Positions 47,276 to 58,999 of a DNA stretch of 64,000 bases are shown piece by piece. This stretch comes from Sambucus nigra. Lineage: Eukaryota > Streptophyta > Magnoliopsida > Dipsacales > Adoxaceae. The notes under the pieces are model-generated. The model made no database searches. It worked only from the letters and a program-made list of their open reading frames with translations, and was not told the DNA's origin. Each line of letters opens with the position of its first letter. Within the stretch, counting starts at the first letter, position 1. The DNA is taken from NCBI GenBank assembly GCA_949130495.1, contig OX422215.1, positions 71,501,244 to 71,565,243 on the forward strand. Reading direction: 5' to 3'. Made by a program: the position numbers and the translations under genes.

Positions 47276-48610
47276 CTGGCCGTTTTCCCTATTTCAGCAA
47301 ACCCACGAAATTAATACCCAAATATTATCACTAAGTCCCCAAATCTTTAACTCAATAATGTTATTAACAAGAAAACCCATCCTAACCATTTATATGAGAT
47401 TAAGCCATAAAATAACATTGATTTCAAGATTTAAACCCAAAAATCTAGGTTTTGATGTTAATACCCAAAAATCCATTTCTTTACCCCACAAATTATGAAA
47501 TGAAGATACACAATAGCTATTTAGCAAGATTAAACACTTGCCTCAGATTTGTAGAGGTTGGATCGTCCTCGAAATCGCGGTTGGGCCGAAAACCTCCAAG
47601 CTTTCTTCCTCTCTCTCTTCTTTTCTTCTTCTTTCCTTTCTCTTCCTCTCTCTCTAGGGCTTTTTTCCCTTTCTCTCGAATGAGAAATGGCTTAATCCGT
47701 AAGCCTCCAAATCCTTTAAAACAAAATCCCAATTTTAAATGTTAATACACACTTTAAATGACTCGTTTACTCCAATTCGAGCCAAAACAACTTAAAAACA
47801 TTCCGGAGCCGAAATAAAACCCAATGACAGTCATTTCGACTATCTCGACCCTTCCGGGATCGATGGTACCCTAAAAAATGTCATCCGAAATACTTTAAAA
47901 TATTCTCTATTTTCGGGCCTAAGTTCCCAAATTTTGAAATTCTCCAATTCAATTAAATTTTATTTTCCCAAAATTTAATTTCTCAGTCTCCAAAAATCGA
48001 GGGTTGTTACATTCTCCTAGCGAGAGATCCACCTAACTTCATGTTGCCTCTTCCTTAAGATCCGATGAATGTCATGGATGACAACTCTCCAGTCTTTTGG
48101 ACACACAATATCACCATAGACCGTCTTAACCAGTTGTTGACAGTCACCCCCAATTAAGCCATTCAACCATCCTTTCGTATCGAAAGTCAGACATGCTTCC
48201 CTACACACCAACAATTCAGCGCCTAAAGGACTATCTGCTGTCACTTTTACACGAAAAGATGGCGAATGTGGTTATCCAAATCTTGAAAAAATCCCGCAAT
48301 GATAGCGGACCCATTGGTCTTATGGAAAGAGCCATCAATATTGCATGTAAAATCATATGTTCTATTTTTTGACTGCTGGCCAACAGAATCCATCCCACCA
48401 ACATCTATGCCTTATCTTTCAAGGGGTTTCAACACTCCAGTAACCATCCATTGGGAAGACCCGGTGCTGAAATCCACAACAGGTACACGATTTATTATCG
48501 TTTGCTTATTGGGTTTGTCCCTCCATGAGCTGTTGACGAGACAAAAATATGAGCTGCACTCAAACGTTGTACCACCTATCATGAGCCATCCCTTCAGCGT
48601 CGTGGATGAG

Positions 48611-48790
48611 TAGATTCGATAAAAGAGACCCATGATAATGAGCCATGTAGTGTACAGTAGATGAATTACTCCCCATACTCAATGACACAGCTTTATTACG
48701 TGAATTGTAAGCTCTTTCAAAACCCTCACTAATGAGTAGAGTCGATGAAAGAGACCCATCATAATGAGGCATGCATTGTACAGTAGAGGG
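48611..48790 (-). repeat. 126-bp in-frame duplication in LINE ORF2
   Basis: Two copies of an STVHYMAHYHGSLLSNLLI-like segment (about 48612-48663 and 48738-48789) are offset by 126 bp, 42 codons, between the zf-RVT and RNase H domains. DNA words ATGAGTAGATTCGAT and ATGAGTAGAGTCGAT mark the copies. Confidence 0.8.
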
Positions 48791-51700
48791 GTCGTTATCA
48801 TACACAGTTGAAGCCTTAGATGTACCAGATCTGTCCCCCTTGTTATCAGTCGAAATATTATTGTCTCTTTTCTCCTTAGGGATAAATAATACTTCGTGAA
48901 TATCAGACCACATGTGGTTGAATTTTGTGATGAAAGATGAGTCCACCCACTCATCATTATTAAAGATTAAATCGTTCCTCCTTTTCCACAATAGCCAACA
49001 CATGACGAAATTTTTTGTTAGATATAAGGATAGGTCCTCTCTTCCCCACGTTAATAATAACTTATCAAACCACTTCAAAAGAGAGTGCCCCTCAGCCTCC
49101 ACAAATATATCTCCCAACCCATTTAAAACCCACAATCTCTCAACCCCTTTGCATCTCAGTATTATATGTTCTATGGATTCAGATTCCTTACTGCAAATTT
49201 GGCATAATGGAGACAAGGCACACTTTCTTGTAAACAGATTTAGTGAGGAAGCTAGGGCATTCTTGCACATTTTCCATGCAAAGTGTTTTAGTTTTGGGGA
49301 ATGTTTAGCTCCCAATTTTTTTCCATAGGGATGGGTTTGGGTGGAAGGAGGAAGAGGGGTTAGACATGTTTTCTTGCTTTAAGGTCTCCTTTCTTCACAA
49401 ATCTAGTAGCTTTGCCTAACAGAGTAACTCCAATTTTCAGAGGGTATCCATACTATTGAGTCAACTCCATCTGTTTGGATAATAGGAATTTTCATAATAG
49501 CTTGGGTTTCCACTTCTGAAAAGATCCCTTTCATTTCCTGCTCATTCCAGGCCTTGTTTTCCATAATATCCACCACTTTCTCCAACCAACAACTGTGAGG
49601 TCTTCGAGTTTGAATTCTATGGTTAGGCAAACCTGGGATCTAGGCATCGTCCCAAATATTAATATCCCTCCCCAAGCCAATAACCCACCCCACCTGGGGA
49701 GCTAGTTGATTTCTACTCTCCAACAAACCACTCCAGAATTGAGATGGGTTAGCCCCCCCTTTTTAGGTTTCAAAAGGGAAACATTTGGGAAATAAATACT
49801 CTTTATGATTTTTGCCTAGAAAGCATCGGGAGTTTTAAGGAGTCTTTATGCTTGTTTGGCAAGTAAAGCAAGATTAAAACTCTTAAATTTCCTAAAGCCA
49901 AGATCTCCCTTATTCTTAGGTTCACATAGCTCATCCCACTTGCGCCAATGGATTTTCCTCTTGTTTTCATCTCCTCCCCACCAAAATCTGCGCACCATAG
50001 AGTCAAGCTTATCACATGTCTTGTTTGGTAGAAGTGCACATGACATAACGTAGGAAGGAATGGCCTGAGCCACGGCTTTGATGAGGGTCTCCCGTCCTCC
50101 TGGAGAAAGGTATAAGTTTTTCCACCGTTGCATTTTTTATTTCATCCTATCTTCTAGGTATTTAAATGTACTGCTTTTAGATCTTACCCCACGAGGATGG
50201 GAATCCCAGGTACTTAGCTTTGGGGTCCAGCCTTGTGACTCCAAAGATGTCTTGAACACGCCCTGCTGAGACCTCCTTACTGTTGGATGAGAAGAAGGCC
50301 CCTGATTTAGCAAAGTTGATACTTTGGCCGGATGCCTCACCGTATATAAATAACAGCTGGAGAACATTCGTAGCCTCTCTCTCATCCGCCTTGAAAAACA
50401 GGATAAAATCGTCCGCGAAGAACAAATGAGAAATGATGGGGCATCCTCTTTTTATCATAATGCCTGTAATTTCTTTATTTCTGACTGCCGTGTTTATCAT
50501 CCTGGAAAGGACATCCTGAATAATGAGGAAGAGATAGGGAGATAGCGGGTCACCTTGACGAAGTCCCCTCTTCAGGACAAAGGAGACCATGTCTCTACCA
50601 TTGGCCCGGATTGTGAGTTCTACTGTTGAGATACATGATGAACCCACCCAATCCATTTCTCACTGAACCCCATTTTCCTCATAACTTCTTCCAAGAAGTC
50701 CCATTCCACCCAGCTATACGCCTTATTCAGATCCAGGTTTAAGGCTACCATTTCATTCTTCCCTTTTTTTTATGGTTTTGCGATGGTGAAAAACTTCACG
50801 GGATACTATCACGCTATCCTGAATTTGGCGTTTAGGAACAAAGGTTGCTTAATTGGGGGTGATAATTTTCTTTAACATGGGTTTCAATCTATTGGCTAGG
50901 CACATAGATATAATCTTGTACCTAAAATTACATAGGCTGATAGGACGATAATGATTGAGGGATTCAGGGTGATCAATTTTTGGGATCAACACAATATTAG
51001 TGTGATTCATTTCTTTTAACATATAATTGCCCATCGTAAACCCTCTAACCGCTTTACGTACCTCATTACCCACAATGTCCCAAAACTAATGGTAGAAAAT
51101 TCCCGGGCCCCCAGCTGCTTATTTGCTCTATTGATTTCCTCATCTGTAAAAGGTGCACAAAATTGCATATTATCTTTATTAGATAGTATTTTTTTCAACC
51201 GCCTTAAGAGGAATTTGCATATTTCTTCTCCTATCACTCTTGAATAAATTTTCAAAATGGGAAAGACATGCCACTCTCAAATCTGCCTCCTTGTGGATTC
51301 TGCTACCATTCGAGTCTAGGATTCGAATCAAATTATTTATATTTCTTCTCTGGACTATGGAGGCGTGGAAGAAGCGGGAATTTTGGTCTCCATATTTCAG
51401 CCAGTTTACTCTAGATCTTTGGTGCCAGAATTTTTCTTCCCTAACCCAAGTCTCATCCATCTCCTTCAACAGATGCTTCTCAATGTCTACACTGTAATTC
51501 AATCCAGATGCACTTTGGATCGCTAGCAATTTATCGTTAAGTTCCTTGAGCTTGATCTTATTGTTCCAAAAATGTTCGCTTTTCCATATTTTCAATTGTT
51601 TGCGCACCTTATCAAGCTTTTTTGACACTTGTGTAGGAGGGTAGTGAGATTGGGGTCTATGAATAACGGGAAGGGTGAGGCGTGACCCACTCCAATAGAC

Positions 51701-51999
51701 GCTGCCTGCAAGGCCTTCAAGGTCTCCTGGTGCAACTTTTGAAGAAAACTCTCCTTCTGGTAACAATGGAACTCAAGCTTCAACTCACTCCCTGCAAGAA
51801 GATCAACTTTCACAGCAAAAATAGCAATTTTCTCAAGGGAAACACCTGAGAGTGATGGCTGTCAGTGGGGAGTGAAGGAACAAGGCACTCAGCACTATGA
51901 GAATGAGCAGGGAGAGAATACTTAGGTAGGTCTGGTGATATTTTAGCAGAGTAACAGTGCAATTTCTCTTGTCTATCTGTTTTGACCTTGCCCAGAGGT

Positions 52000-52008
52000 C
52001 TATTTATA
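52000..52008 (-). promoter_or_regulatory. TATA box of Tat LTR
   Basis: On the minus strand CAGTATAAATAGACC, a textbook plant TATA box (TATAAATAG). It sets the expected start about 30 bp further, near 51970, and shows that the LTR transcribes on the minus strand. Confidence 0.7.
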
Positions 52009-52659
52009 CTGGGGCGTTAGGGGTCAGTGGCAATTTTTGGGCGCCAAAATTGAGAGAGTTGGTGGGGAACAATATCTGAAGTGTACCATTTGCCCCTACC
52101 TGTAGGCAGCCTACCTGTCCCCTCTGCAGGCGCCACCTGGCGCCGACCAAAACTCAAAAAGCACATATGTCCCCTAATGGAGACAAAATAGCAGATTTTG
52201 GTAGTTATCTTTTGAAACGGTAACTTGTGGTGCAATTTTGCAAATCTTGAGAGAGGAGACCTTAAGGCCTCATCTCCTCTAAAAGTGTTATTTTTCTTGA
52301 GAGGAACCTCGAGGACCCCCTCTGCTGGAAAAGTCATTTTCTTGTAAAGAGTTTATTTCTTGTGAGTAGCCAGCTCTTTGGCTGCTCACTTCACTTGTGA
52401 CCAAGTGTGCAGTGTGCGTAGTCTCGAGTGACTTCTGGGTCTTCCTAATAGTATTCTCTCAATCCTATAGTGCTAAGTGGTTGAGCTCGCTCAACATACC
52501 TTGTCCCTCAGCCGCCAAGCCAAAACTCCTGGGAGGTCCCAACGCGCCTGTTCGAGCCCTGCTTGCTCGACTAGGCAACCTATTCAAGAAAGTAAAGTGT
52601 TAGTGATGTTAATCATTTAGAGACTGATGTTTCATGATGGGGGGTTATTCGTGATAGAC

Positions 52660-53585
52660 ACTTGCAGCGGCGTCGACACGTGATGCGGTACCGACGCTTG
52701 TAACGGCATCGACACTTGAAGTGGCGTTGATGTTTGAAGCAGCGCTGATACTTGAAGTAGCGCTGATGCTTGGGGTGGTCGCTGATACCTGGGGCGGTGC
52801 CGACCCTTGTCGCGGCGCCGACTCTTGAAGCGGTGCTGACGCTTGAAGCAGTCGCTGATACCTGAGGCGGCGCCGACCATTGTCACGGCGCCGACACTTG
52901 AAGCGGTGCTGACGTTTGAAGCGGCGCTGACATGTGAGGAGGCGCCGACCCTTGTCGCGGCGCCGACGCTCGAAGTGGCCCTGAAGCTCGAAGTGGCGCT
53001 GATGCCTGAAGTGGTGCTGACACGTGAGGCAGCGCCGACCCTTGCCGCGGTGTCGACGCTCGAAGTGGCGCCAACGCTCAAAGTGGTGTTGACGCTTGAA
53101 TCGGCGCTGACATGTGAGGTGGCGCCGACGCTCGAAGTGGCGCCGACGCTCGAAGTGGCGCTGACACGTGAGGCGGCGCCGACCCTTGTCGCGACGCCGA
53201 TGCTCGAAGTGGCGCCGACGCTCGAAGTGGCGCTGACGCTTGAAGTGGCGCTGACACTTGAGGCGGCGCCGACCCTTGTCGCGGCGTCGATGCTCGAAGT
53301 GGCGCCAACGCTCGAAGTGGCGCGGACGCTTGAATCGGCGCTGACATGTGAGGCGGCGCCGACGCTCAAAGTGGCGCCGACGCTCGAAGTGGCGCTGATA
53401 CTTGAGGTAGTGCTGATGTTTGAAGTAGTGCTGACGCTTGAAGCGACGCTGACACGTGAGGCGGCGCCGACCCTTGTCGCGGCGCTGACGCTCGAAGTGG
53501 CGCCGAAGCTCGAAGTAGCGCTGATGCTCGGAGTAGCGCTGACGCCTGAGGCAGCGCTGATGCTTGAAGCGGCGCTGTTACTTCG
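52660..53585. repeat. 18-bp GC-rich minisatellite, about 51 units, with G-boxes
   Basis: The unit is GACGCTTGAAGTGGCGCT with variants; a few units are 19 bp. A second variant (GACCCTTGTCGCGGCGCC) recurs every few units, giving irregular higher-order structure. Four CACGTG G-boxes are present at 52678, 53021, 53165 and 53453, three followed by AGGC(A/G)GCGCC. All six frames look open because the unit is six codons long; the long ORFs here are not genes. Confidence 0.95.
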
Positions 53586-53696
53586 CAATGGCTTTTGGGC
53601 TTCTTGGTGACCCTCGAGGGTACCTCTCGGGTGTCATTAATAAGAGAAAGTATTTTTTATTTTGTTTGCTTTTTCTGTTGATAACACCCTTCTACA

Positions 53697-54132
53697 TTAG
53701 CCCCTCGTGCAAAGATTTTTTGGTTGGGTAGACTAAAAAAACTTTGTACCCTACAAATCTGGTTTCAACAATTATATATATATATATATATATTTTTTTT
53801 TCTGAGGGATCTTAGGATCATTAACTTCTGTGTCCCTTTATCCGAGGTTTTTAATTTTTTTGAGAACCCACGCGTCTGTGTGGGAACTGTCATCTCATCA
53901 TTTGGGAAAAAAAGGTCATCAACTTTTTGCCTTCCTGCACGTTTTCCCATTTTGGTGCAAAAACATAAGCCCCTTTTCTTGGGCTCCTTCATCTTCTTCA
54001 ATCCGCTTCAAAAAACATAAGGCACTTTTGGGTTTGTAGTGAGAGAGAGTGAGAAAGGGATTTTTAAAACACCATAGCCACCCATCTCCTCATTTTTGCT
54101 ATAACTTTTCCAACTACCATAGCCTCTCATCC
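53697..54132 (+). other. 5' region of the antisense PMD gene
   Basis: (TA)n at 53772-53793, a T-run, then C/T-rich leader-like sequence up to the start codon at 54133. No clear TATA box can be distinguished from the (TA)n. No other gene. Confidence 0.4.
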
Positions 54133-55633
54133 ATGGATTCTAAACCAAAGAATGCCTCTCCAAATGTAAGCAACTCTAAAACCCCCAAGATTCTAAGCTC
54201 TATACCTTCTTCATCAATCGTTTCCAACGCTTCTATGGCCGAAACTGCTATCGTCGGCGATCCCTCGTTCCGTCCGACCAGCGGCGTCGGTGTTTCATCC
54301 GCTATATCCGCCTTCTCAAATTTTACGTCGAGAACCCTCGAGGGTTCCTCGCCCTCCGCGTCGGCGTACGCGACCTTCTGTTTGGGTTCCTCTGCGACGA
54401 GGGGTGTCTCGACCGAGGCTTTGCTGGCGGCGGGGGATATCTCGACTGTAGATGGTGTGCGCGAGGGACACGGTGTCTCGACCGAGGCTTTACTGCCGGC
54501 GGGGGGTATCTCGACTATTCGGGTTCTGCGCGAGGAACACGGTGTCTCGCCCGATCTGGGCGCGAGTTTGAGTTTCCTGGTTGGGACGGCTGCCAGCAAG
54601 GGTTCTTCGTCAGTAGGTCCCCCATCCGAGGGTCTCTCGCCTCGTTCAAGACCTCACGATGCTGATATTTTTCGGCGAGACAAATCCTTCTCTTATTCGA
54701 GACCTTGAGTGTTCGGGGCCAACGCCTCAAATTTCCTCGCCTCCTATATCTGTGTATGAGGGCCTCTCGCCCATGACGAGCTTTTTTAGAAGTTCTCCGC
54801 GTGAGGGGGTCGCGATGAAGTTCTCCGATGTGTCCTCTACAGGTGTCTTAACGCGCCATAGCGCTGGCAGCGGTTCCTCGCGCGCTGGCGCGAATGTGGG
54901 GAATACTTCCTTGTGTCCCGTAGCTGAGGGTCTCTCGCTTAATCCGTTGTTGGCGTCTGGGGGCGTCTCGACCTTGGGTGTCTCGGCGCCCACGATCTTT
55001 TATGAAGTTTATCCAGTTGGTTTGGATAAGGGTATCTCGAATTTTTTTGCGCCGATAGTGGTTCCTCGCGCGTTGAGCTAGGCGCGGTGAGTTCTTTGTC
55101 TATTGAAGATGAGTTTGGAGGAAGGGGGTCTCGACAGGTATTAGTGCTGACGCCAGCATTTAGCCCTCGGGTGTCTCTATGCCTTTGACTGTTTCTGAAA
55201 TGGGTATTTCATCTTATGGCAGCATGGTGACCTCTCGTCAGCAGTCGGGGCCTCGAGACTTGGTCTCGCGTCCACGGGTCTCTCGTTCATGGAAGGGGGT
55301 GTCTCGATATTTTGTCACCTCGGGGGTTCCATGACCCAGGGTGTCTCGCCGACTATTGGTGTTACGGAGAGCATGCTACTGACCAGGGGCTCTTCACATG
55401 ACTTTGCTGGGGTTTCTGCCTCTACTTCTTTTTTTGCGACAGGGGACCCCGAGGGTCCCTCGCTCGGAGTCCCCACTAGGGTGAGTTCTTTTCTTGAGCC
55501 AATGGCTCTGGGTGGTTCATCAGCTACGCCAACTTCTTTTCAGGCAGGGAAGGACTATATGCGCATTCGTCAAGGGCGAGACTTTGGTATTTATCGTCGT
55601 GCTCCTTTTTTGGTCCTGCTGACAGTTTCATGA
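54133..55633 (+). pseudogene. N-terminal repetitive part of antisense PMD gene
   Basis: ATG at 54133 opens a Ser/Pro-rich frame (MDSKPKNASPNV) to a stop at 54706. A frame change near 54700 continues it to stops at 55079 and 55631. It is built of degenerate repeats in which a GTNTCTCG-type word (Gly-Val/Ile/Leu-Ser in protein) recurs about 16 times in 1 kb, with GVSTEALLAAG and GVSTEALLPAGG as the clearest pair. Low complexity and stops suggest a disordered N-terminal region, now decayed. Function unknown. Confidence 0.55.
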
Positions 55634-57679
55634 TTTCACTTTCTGATTTTGGGGAAAAATTTTCGGGTGCTGTTCTCGAACGTTCCTCATGCGGGGTTAA
55701 CTGAGTCTGCTGATCTTCCTACTATTTCTCCGGATTCCATTCTCCGAGTCCGAGTTGACCGTGGTGACTTTCCTTATTCCAACGTCGAAGTTAAAACCCC
55801 GGGTGGACCCACATAGGAGTGGGCCAGCTGGGTTGATTATGTTCTGAGCGTTCCTGATTATGTGGCGATTCTTAGGGAGGTGGGACTCTTCACCGCTGTC
55901 AGCAGCCTGAAGTCCTGCACCATATTTAAGCATGGTTCTTCGCTCAATCTCTTATTGTCTCGGTGGAGTATGGAGTCTCACACCTTTGTCACGGGCTGGG
56001 GGGAATTTACCATTACCCTAGAAGATATATGCGAGTTGTACGCCCTTCCTTTCTTTGGGCAGCATGTCTTTTCTGATGACTGCGAGGACTCCCTAGAGCA
56101 GGAGCTGGTGGGGGAGTTACGGTCAGCTCTCGGAGAGTGCTCGGAGAGCGCTGTACGATTGTCTCGCGGTAGGTCGGTACCCATAGTTGCCCTGACCTTG
56201 GGTTCTCTTTACACGTGGATAGACCGAGCACACATAGATGTAGAGAGGTCCTGCGATCGGTATGATGTTGCTAATCATGTCAATGCCCCTCTCTTGATGG
56301 CCTTTTTGTTTGAGCATTTCCCCCACTTTACTTCAGGGGCTCACGCTTGTCATAGCGACGCTGCGAGACTTCTTCGGTGGCATAAGAAAACTCCCAAGCA
56401 GTCTCTGGGAATGTTGATTGATGATATCAAGGAGTTTCAGTTTCGGCCTTACACCAGGCGCCCTGGGGGTACTTTCAGTTGGCTTTCTTTGCCCGGCGAC
56501 GGCGGGACCTTCTATTGCCCTTCAGCAGTGGGGTCGGTTTCCATGTGTCCTCGTATTAATGTGGTGATGATGCTCTTACCGTGTCACCTTCCTTCTTGGA
56601 CCGAGTTAGGTCCGCGTGCTGAATCTTATCATTCCGAGAGGGCAAGACGACAGTTTGGCTATGATCAGGGCGTTCACACTCCTCTTCTTCCCACCTTCAG
56701 CAGTCATTCTGAGGCATTCTCTGAGGCGTGTGCTAGCTTTACTCTTCAGGGATTATTCCGCAGAGTCAGTGGTTTGGGTGGTCTCTATGTGCCTCCCTGC
56801 GATTATCATCCTTCATTCACTTCATCTTGGTTCCTTCTTTGGCAGAAGCAGGTTCATCTTATCCAAGAATGTGTAGTTGGCCCTCCTCATGAGACTAACC
56901 CCATTAAATATACCAGAGCTCAGTTTTTGGTCAGGCGGATGCAGAAAGATCCTTGGTTTCTTAGCGCCACCTCTACACCACCCTTGGAGCAGGCCATCCC
57001 TATTTTAGCGAAACCTCTTATTGACGAGTCACTTCTGCCTCCGTCGACTGAGCTTCCCCCTGTGAAGTCTAAAAGCCAACCAAAAAGCAAAGGGAAGGCG
57101 GGCACCTCTACTACCAGCAAAAGGAAACACCCTGACGCCGATGTCTCCAATTTTGTTCCTGCTACTACTGCTTCTCCTCCTTCTTCTCCTGTGAGGACCC
57201 GGGCTGCGAAGAAAAAGAAAGGAGATGGCGCTGGCATAGCTGCTTCCTCTACCGTGGATCAAGAGTCCAATACTGGCAACCTTGGTATAGGGGGGGCTTC
57301 CCAAGTAGTGAAAGGGAAAGGTTACTCCTCACCGATCCTTACTTCCCAGGAGACGCGGGTTGCGTCTATTCCTATTGCAGAAGGTACTATATCACAACAT
57401 CCTTTACTTAGTGGAACTAGTTCTCATGGAGTTTCTTCATCTCCCTCCCCTTCATTGGAAGAGGAACTAGTTGATTATGGAAGCACCCCTTCCTATGACG
57501 ACCATAGTTCTTCTTCGGGTGATATGGGCGGCCTCAGTTCCCATAGCGAAAGCACTACTGACACTTATGCTTTGTTATTAGTCTCCAGAGAGTCTTCTAG
57601 TGATGATGAGGCCTCCCGTTCTCCTGGGGGGGTCAGCCCCACCCATCTCCCTTATAGCCAGACTACGCGCCCTGTTACT
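55634..57679 (+). pseudogene. Plant mobile domain (PMD) exon of antisense gene
   Basis: After a TAG near 55817 the frame is open for 606 codons from 55862 to the donor at 57679 (ACT/GTAAGC). The PMD core is clear: WVDYVLSVPDY, LLSRWSMESHTF, GEFTITLEDICELYALPFFG (56002-56061), FLFEHFPHF, and RARRQFGYDQGVH (56639-56677), matching the family (PF10536) found in plant genomes and transposable elements. A basic stretch (KSKSQPKSKGKAG, RAAKKKKG) may be a nuclear localisation signal. The exon ends in phase 0. PMD proteins in host genomes act in silencing; a role in this element is unknown. Confidence 0.75.
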
Positions 57680-57741
57680 GTAAGCGTTCTCCCTTTACTT
57701 GTCTATTTCTTTTTTTACATATGACTTTCTTTCTTCCCCTC

Positions 57742-57786
<45 letters not shown>

Positions 57787-58999
57787 CATTCAAATCATTC
57801 CGTTATATTTGTGAAGGTCATTTCCGTAGAGGCAAGTAGTTCTCCTCTTCCCCCACTACGACCGACGCCCTTTCAGCGGGAGAGGAACTCCATGCTCATT
57901 TCCTCCCGAGGCCTGTTTAGAGAGGTTTGCTGTCTCCTTAATTCATTTAAAATTTGTTGTAATTTATTCGTCTTCTAATTGCCTTTTGGTTGCGTACACT
58001 GTCATTTCCTCGCAGCTTTCATCCGTGCACTTTACTGTCACCAGGACCACCCCTGTGGCTTCTCCTTCTCCTCAGATATGCCTGGTTATTTTCGAAGCTT
58101 TCATTGCGCCATTCTCTTTTTTACTTCTTCCTTTTATTTACCCATTTATCATGCGTATAGGGTTGTGTCTTCGGGCGTTGTCACCCCATCTTCTCTTGTC
58201 TCGATGGCGGGCACTTCTGCAGCTGAGCCCCTGGAGGCCTCTTCACCTGAGGTACGCATTTTTACTTTTGAATATTTTTTTTTCTTAATAGGAGTCCTAA
58301 TGGCTCTTGGACTTTCTTCTCAGGGAGGGGCTCCTTCCTTACCTGGCGCCACCGTCCCGGGTTTATCCTCTTCAGGGAGAATTTCTATCCCCAGGATCCG
58401 TGTATCTATGGACGGTAGTCCTTTGGTTCAGGCGATCTCTCGTGGCACGATATTCACTGTGGCTTCAGCCAGCGAGCCTAAGCTTCAGGTCAGGCCTTTC
58501 CGCACCGACCATCCTTTTCCGCTCTTCCCCTTTGGATGGGGTTCAGGTACTCCCTTATTTTTCTTGGTTCTATACTTCTTATATATCCAGCTTTTACTTA
58601 TCGTAGCCCTCTTTTACTTTATCGCAGTTATCCCTTGGCGCTGTTTCGAGTGTCGCTCCTGCCACTGTCTCTTCGGCAGCCCCTCCCGCTCTTTCTTGTC
58701 ACTCTCAGCCCCGCCTACCCCTCGCGCCTTCCGTTGCTGAGATTGTTCTTCCGGAAGTGCCTGAGGTTGAGGTAGCTTCTTTGGGAGCACTGGTCGCTGA
58801 GACAACCCCTCTTGGAGCATCGATCAGTGTTGCTGCCCCTATGAGAGCCCCTGCTCCCCCTTCTATGACCGTTACGGAGGGCGTTATTCAGGTACCATGT
58901 ATAAGAGTATCTACTTCCCTCGTGTTATTATTATGTCTTTATTATTTTGCTTAAATTGCGCAAGCGTTCCTCTTTTCACCTTTGTTGCATTGTCTCCAG
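57680..58999 (+). pseudogene. Small phase-0 exons of antisense PMD gene
   Basis: Open segments bounded by AG/GT sites: 57817-57924 (108 nt), 58016-58084 (69 nt), 58324-58488 (165 nt) and 58628-58891 (264 nt). All are multiples of three, and all are open in the phase set by the PMD exon. A further exon ending at 58251 is open, but its acceptor near 58160 would make 91 nt, so its start is unresolved. The encoded peptides are Ser/Pro/Ala-rich, with short Glu-rich parts. Introns are short (about 100-140 nt) and T/C-rich, as in plants. The first holds (TA)n at 57745-57770. Confidence 0.6.

Larger units (their letters stand above)
44018..48011 (-). repeat. Solo LTR of a Tekay-like gypsy element (3994 bp)
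   Basis: On the plus strand it starts TGTCACAACCCG and ends GAGGGTTGTTACA; on the minus strand TGTAACAACCCTCG to CGGGTTGTGACA, the same termini style as the LTR at 3700-6348. A perfect 5-bp duplication TTCTC flanks it (44013-44017 and 48012-48016), and the LINE RNase H reading is continuous across it. There is no internal domain, so it arose by LTR-LTR recombination. Contents: (AT)n at about 44938-44998, a 138-bp duplication (45055-45315), AAAG-type runs near 45365, a palindrome cluster (47138-47275), and a C/T-rich leader (47590-47665). No genes. Confidence 0.95.
43901..51624 (-). pseudogene. LINE ORF2: reverse transcriptase, zf-RVT, RNase H
   Basis: In order on the minus strand: linker (KKLDKVRKQLKIW to SRVNWLKYGDQNSRFFH, 51620-51380); RT fingers (NIVLIPKIDHPESLNHYRPI, about 50995-50930); palm (LRQGDPLSPYLFL, near 50565; active site FADDFILFF, near 50415); thumb (SPGGRETLIKAVAQAIPSYV, 50105-50045); W-rich linker ending ENWSYSVRQSY; zf-RVT zinc-binding domain (CQICSKESESIEHIILRC, about 49200-49140); RVT_3 RNase H with Asp (CNIDGSFH, about 48345), Glu (GAELLVC) and Asp (GGDCQQL), whose last part lies beyond the solo LTR (NSVADRLANPF, near 43995). 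Stops and frame changes are frequent, e.g. near 50657-50850 and 49630-49845. Confidence 0.85.
43849..51629 (-). mobile_element. Non-LTR retrotransposon (LINE, L1-like plant type), interrupted
   Basis: Minus-strand ORF2 sequence runs from the junction with the Tat LTR (51629) to the stop at 43901, then a short 3' end with an A8 tail (complement of 43849-43856). A 3994-bp solo LTR with target duplication TTCTC splits the RNase H region. The endonuclease domain and ORF1 are missing from the window; LINE coding sequence runs right up to the Tat LTR, so the remainder is probably beyond that element. Confidence 0.85.
51630..53696 (-). repeat. 3' LTR of the Tat-lineage element (2067 bp)
   Basis: The plus-strand ends are TGTGTAGGAGGG and CCCTTCTACA. 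A minus-strand TATA box stands at 52008-52000. U3 (53696 to about 51970) contains the 18-bp minisatellite. The left border coincides with loss of LINE coding sequence. The right border is inferred from the inverted termini and the purine-rich GAGGGG on the minus strand 6 bp outside. Confidence 0.7.

Noticed and set aside
52632..53610. Long overlapping ORFs on both strands (318 and 255 codons) with Ala/Ser/Thr/Val repeats
   Set aside because: They are products of the 18-bp (six-codon) minisatellite; several frames are open and there is no start context, domain or non-repetitive part.
54114..54599. 161-codon minus-strand ORF
   Set aside because: It is the complement of the GC-rich repetitive N-terminal region of the PMD gene; no domain is recognised.
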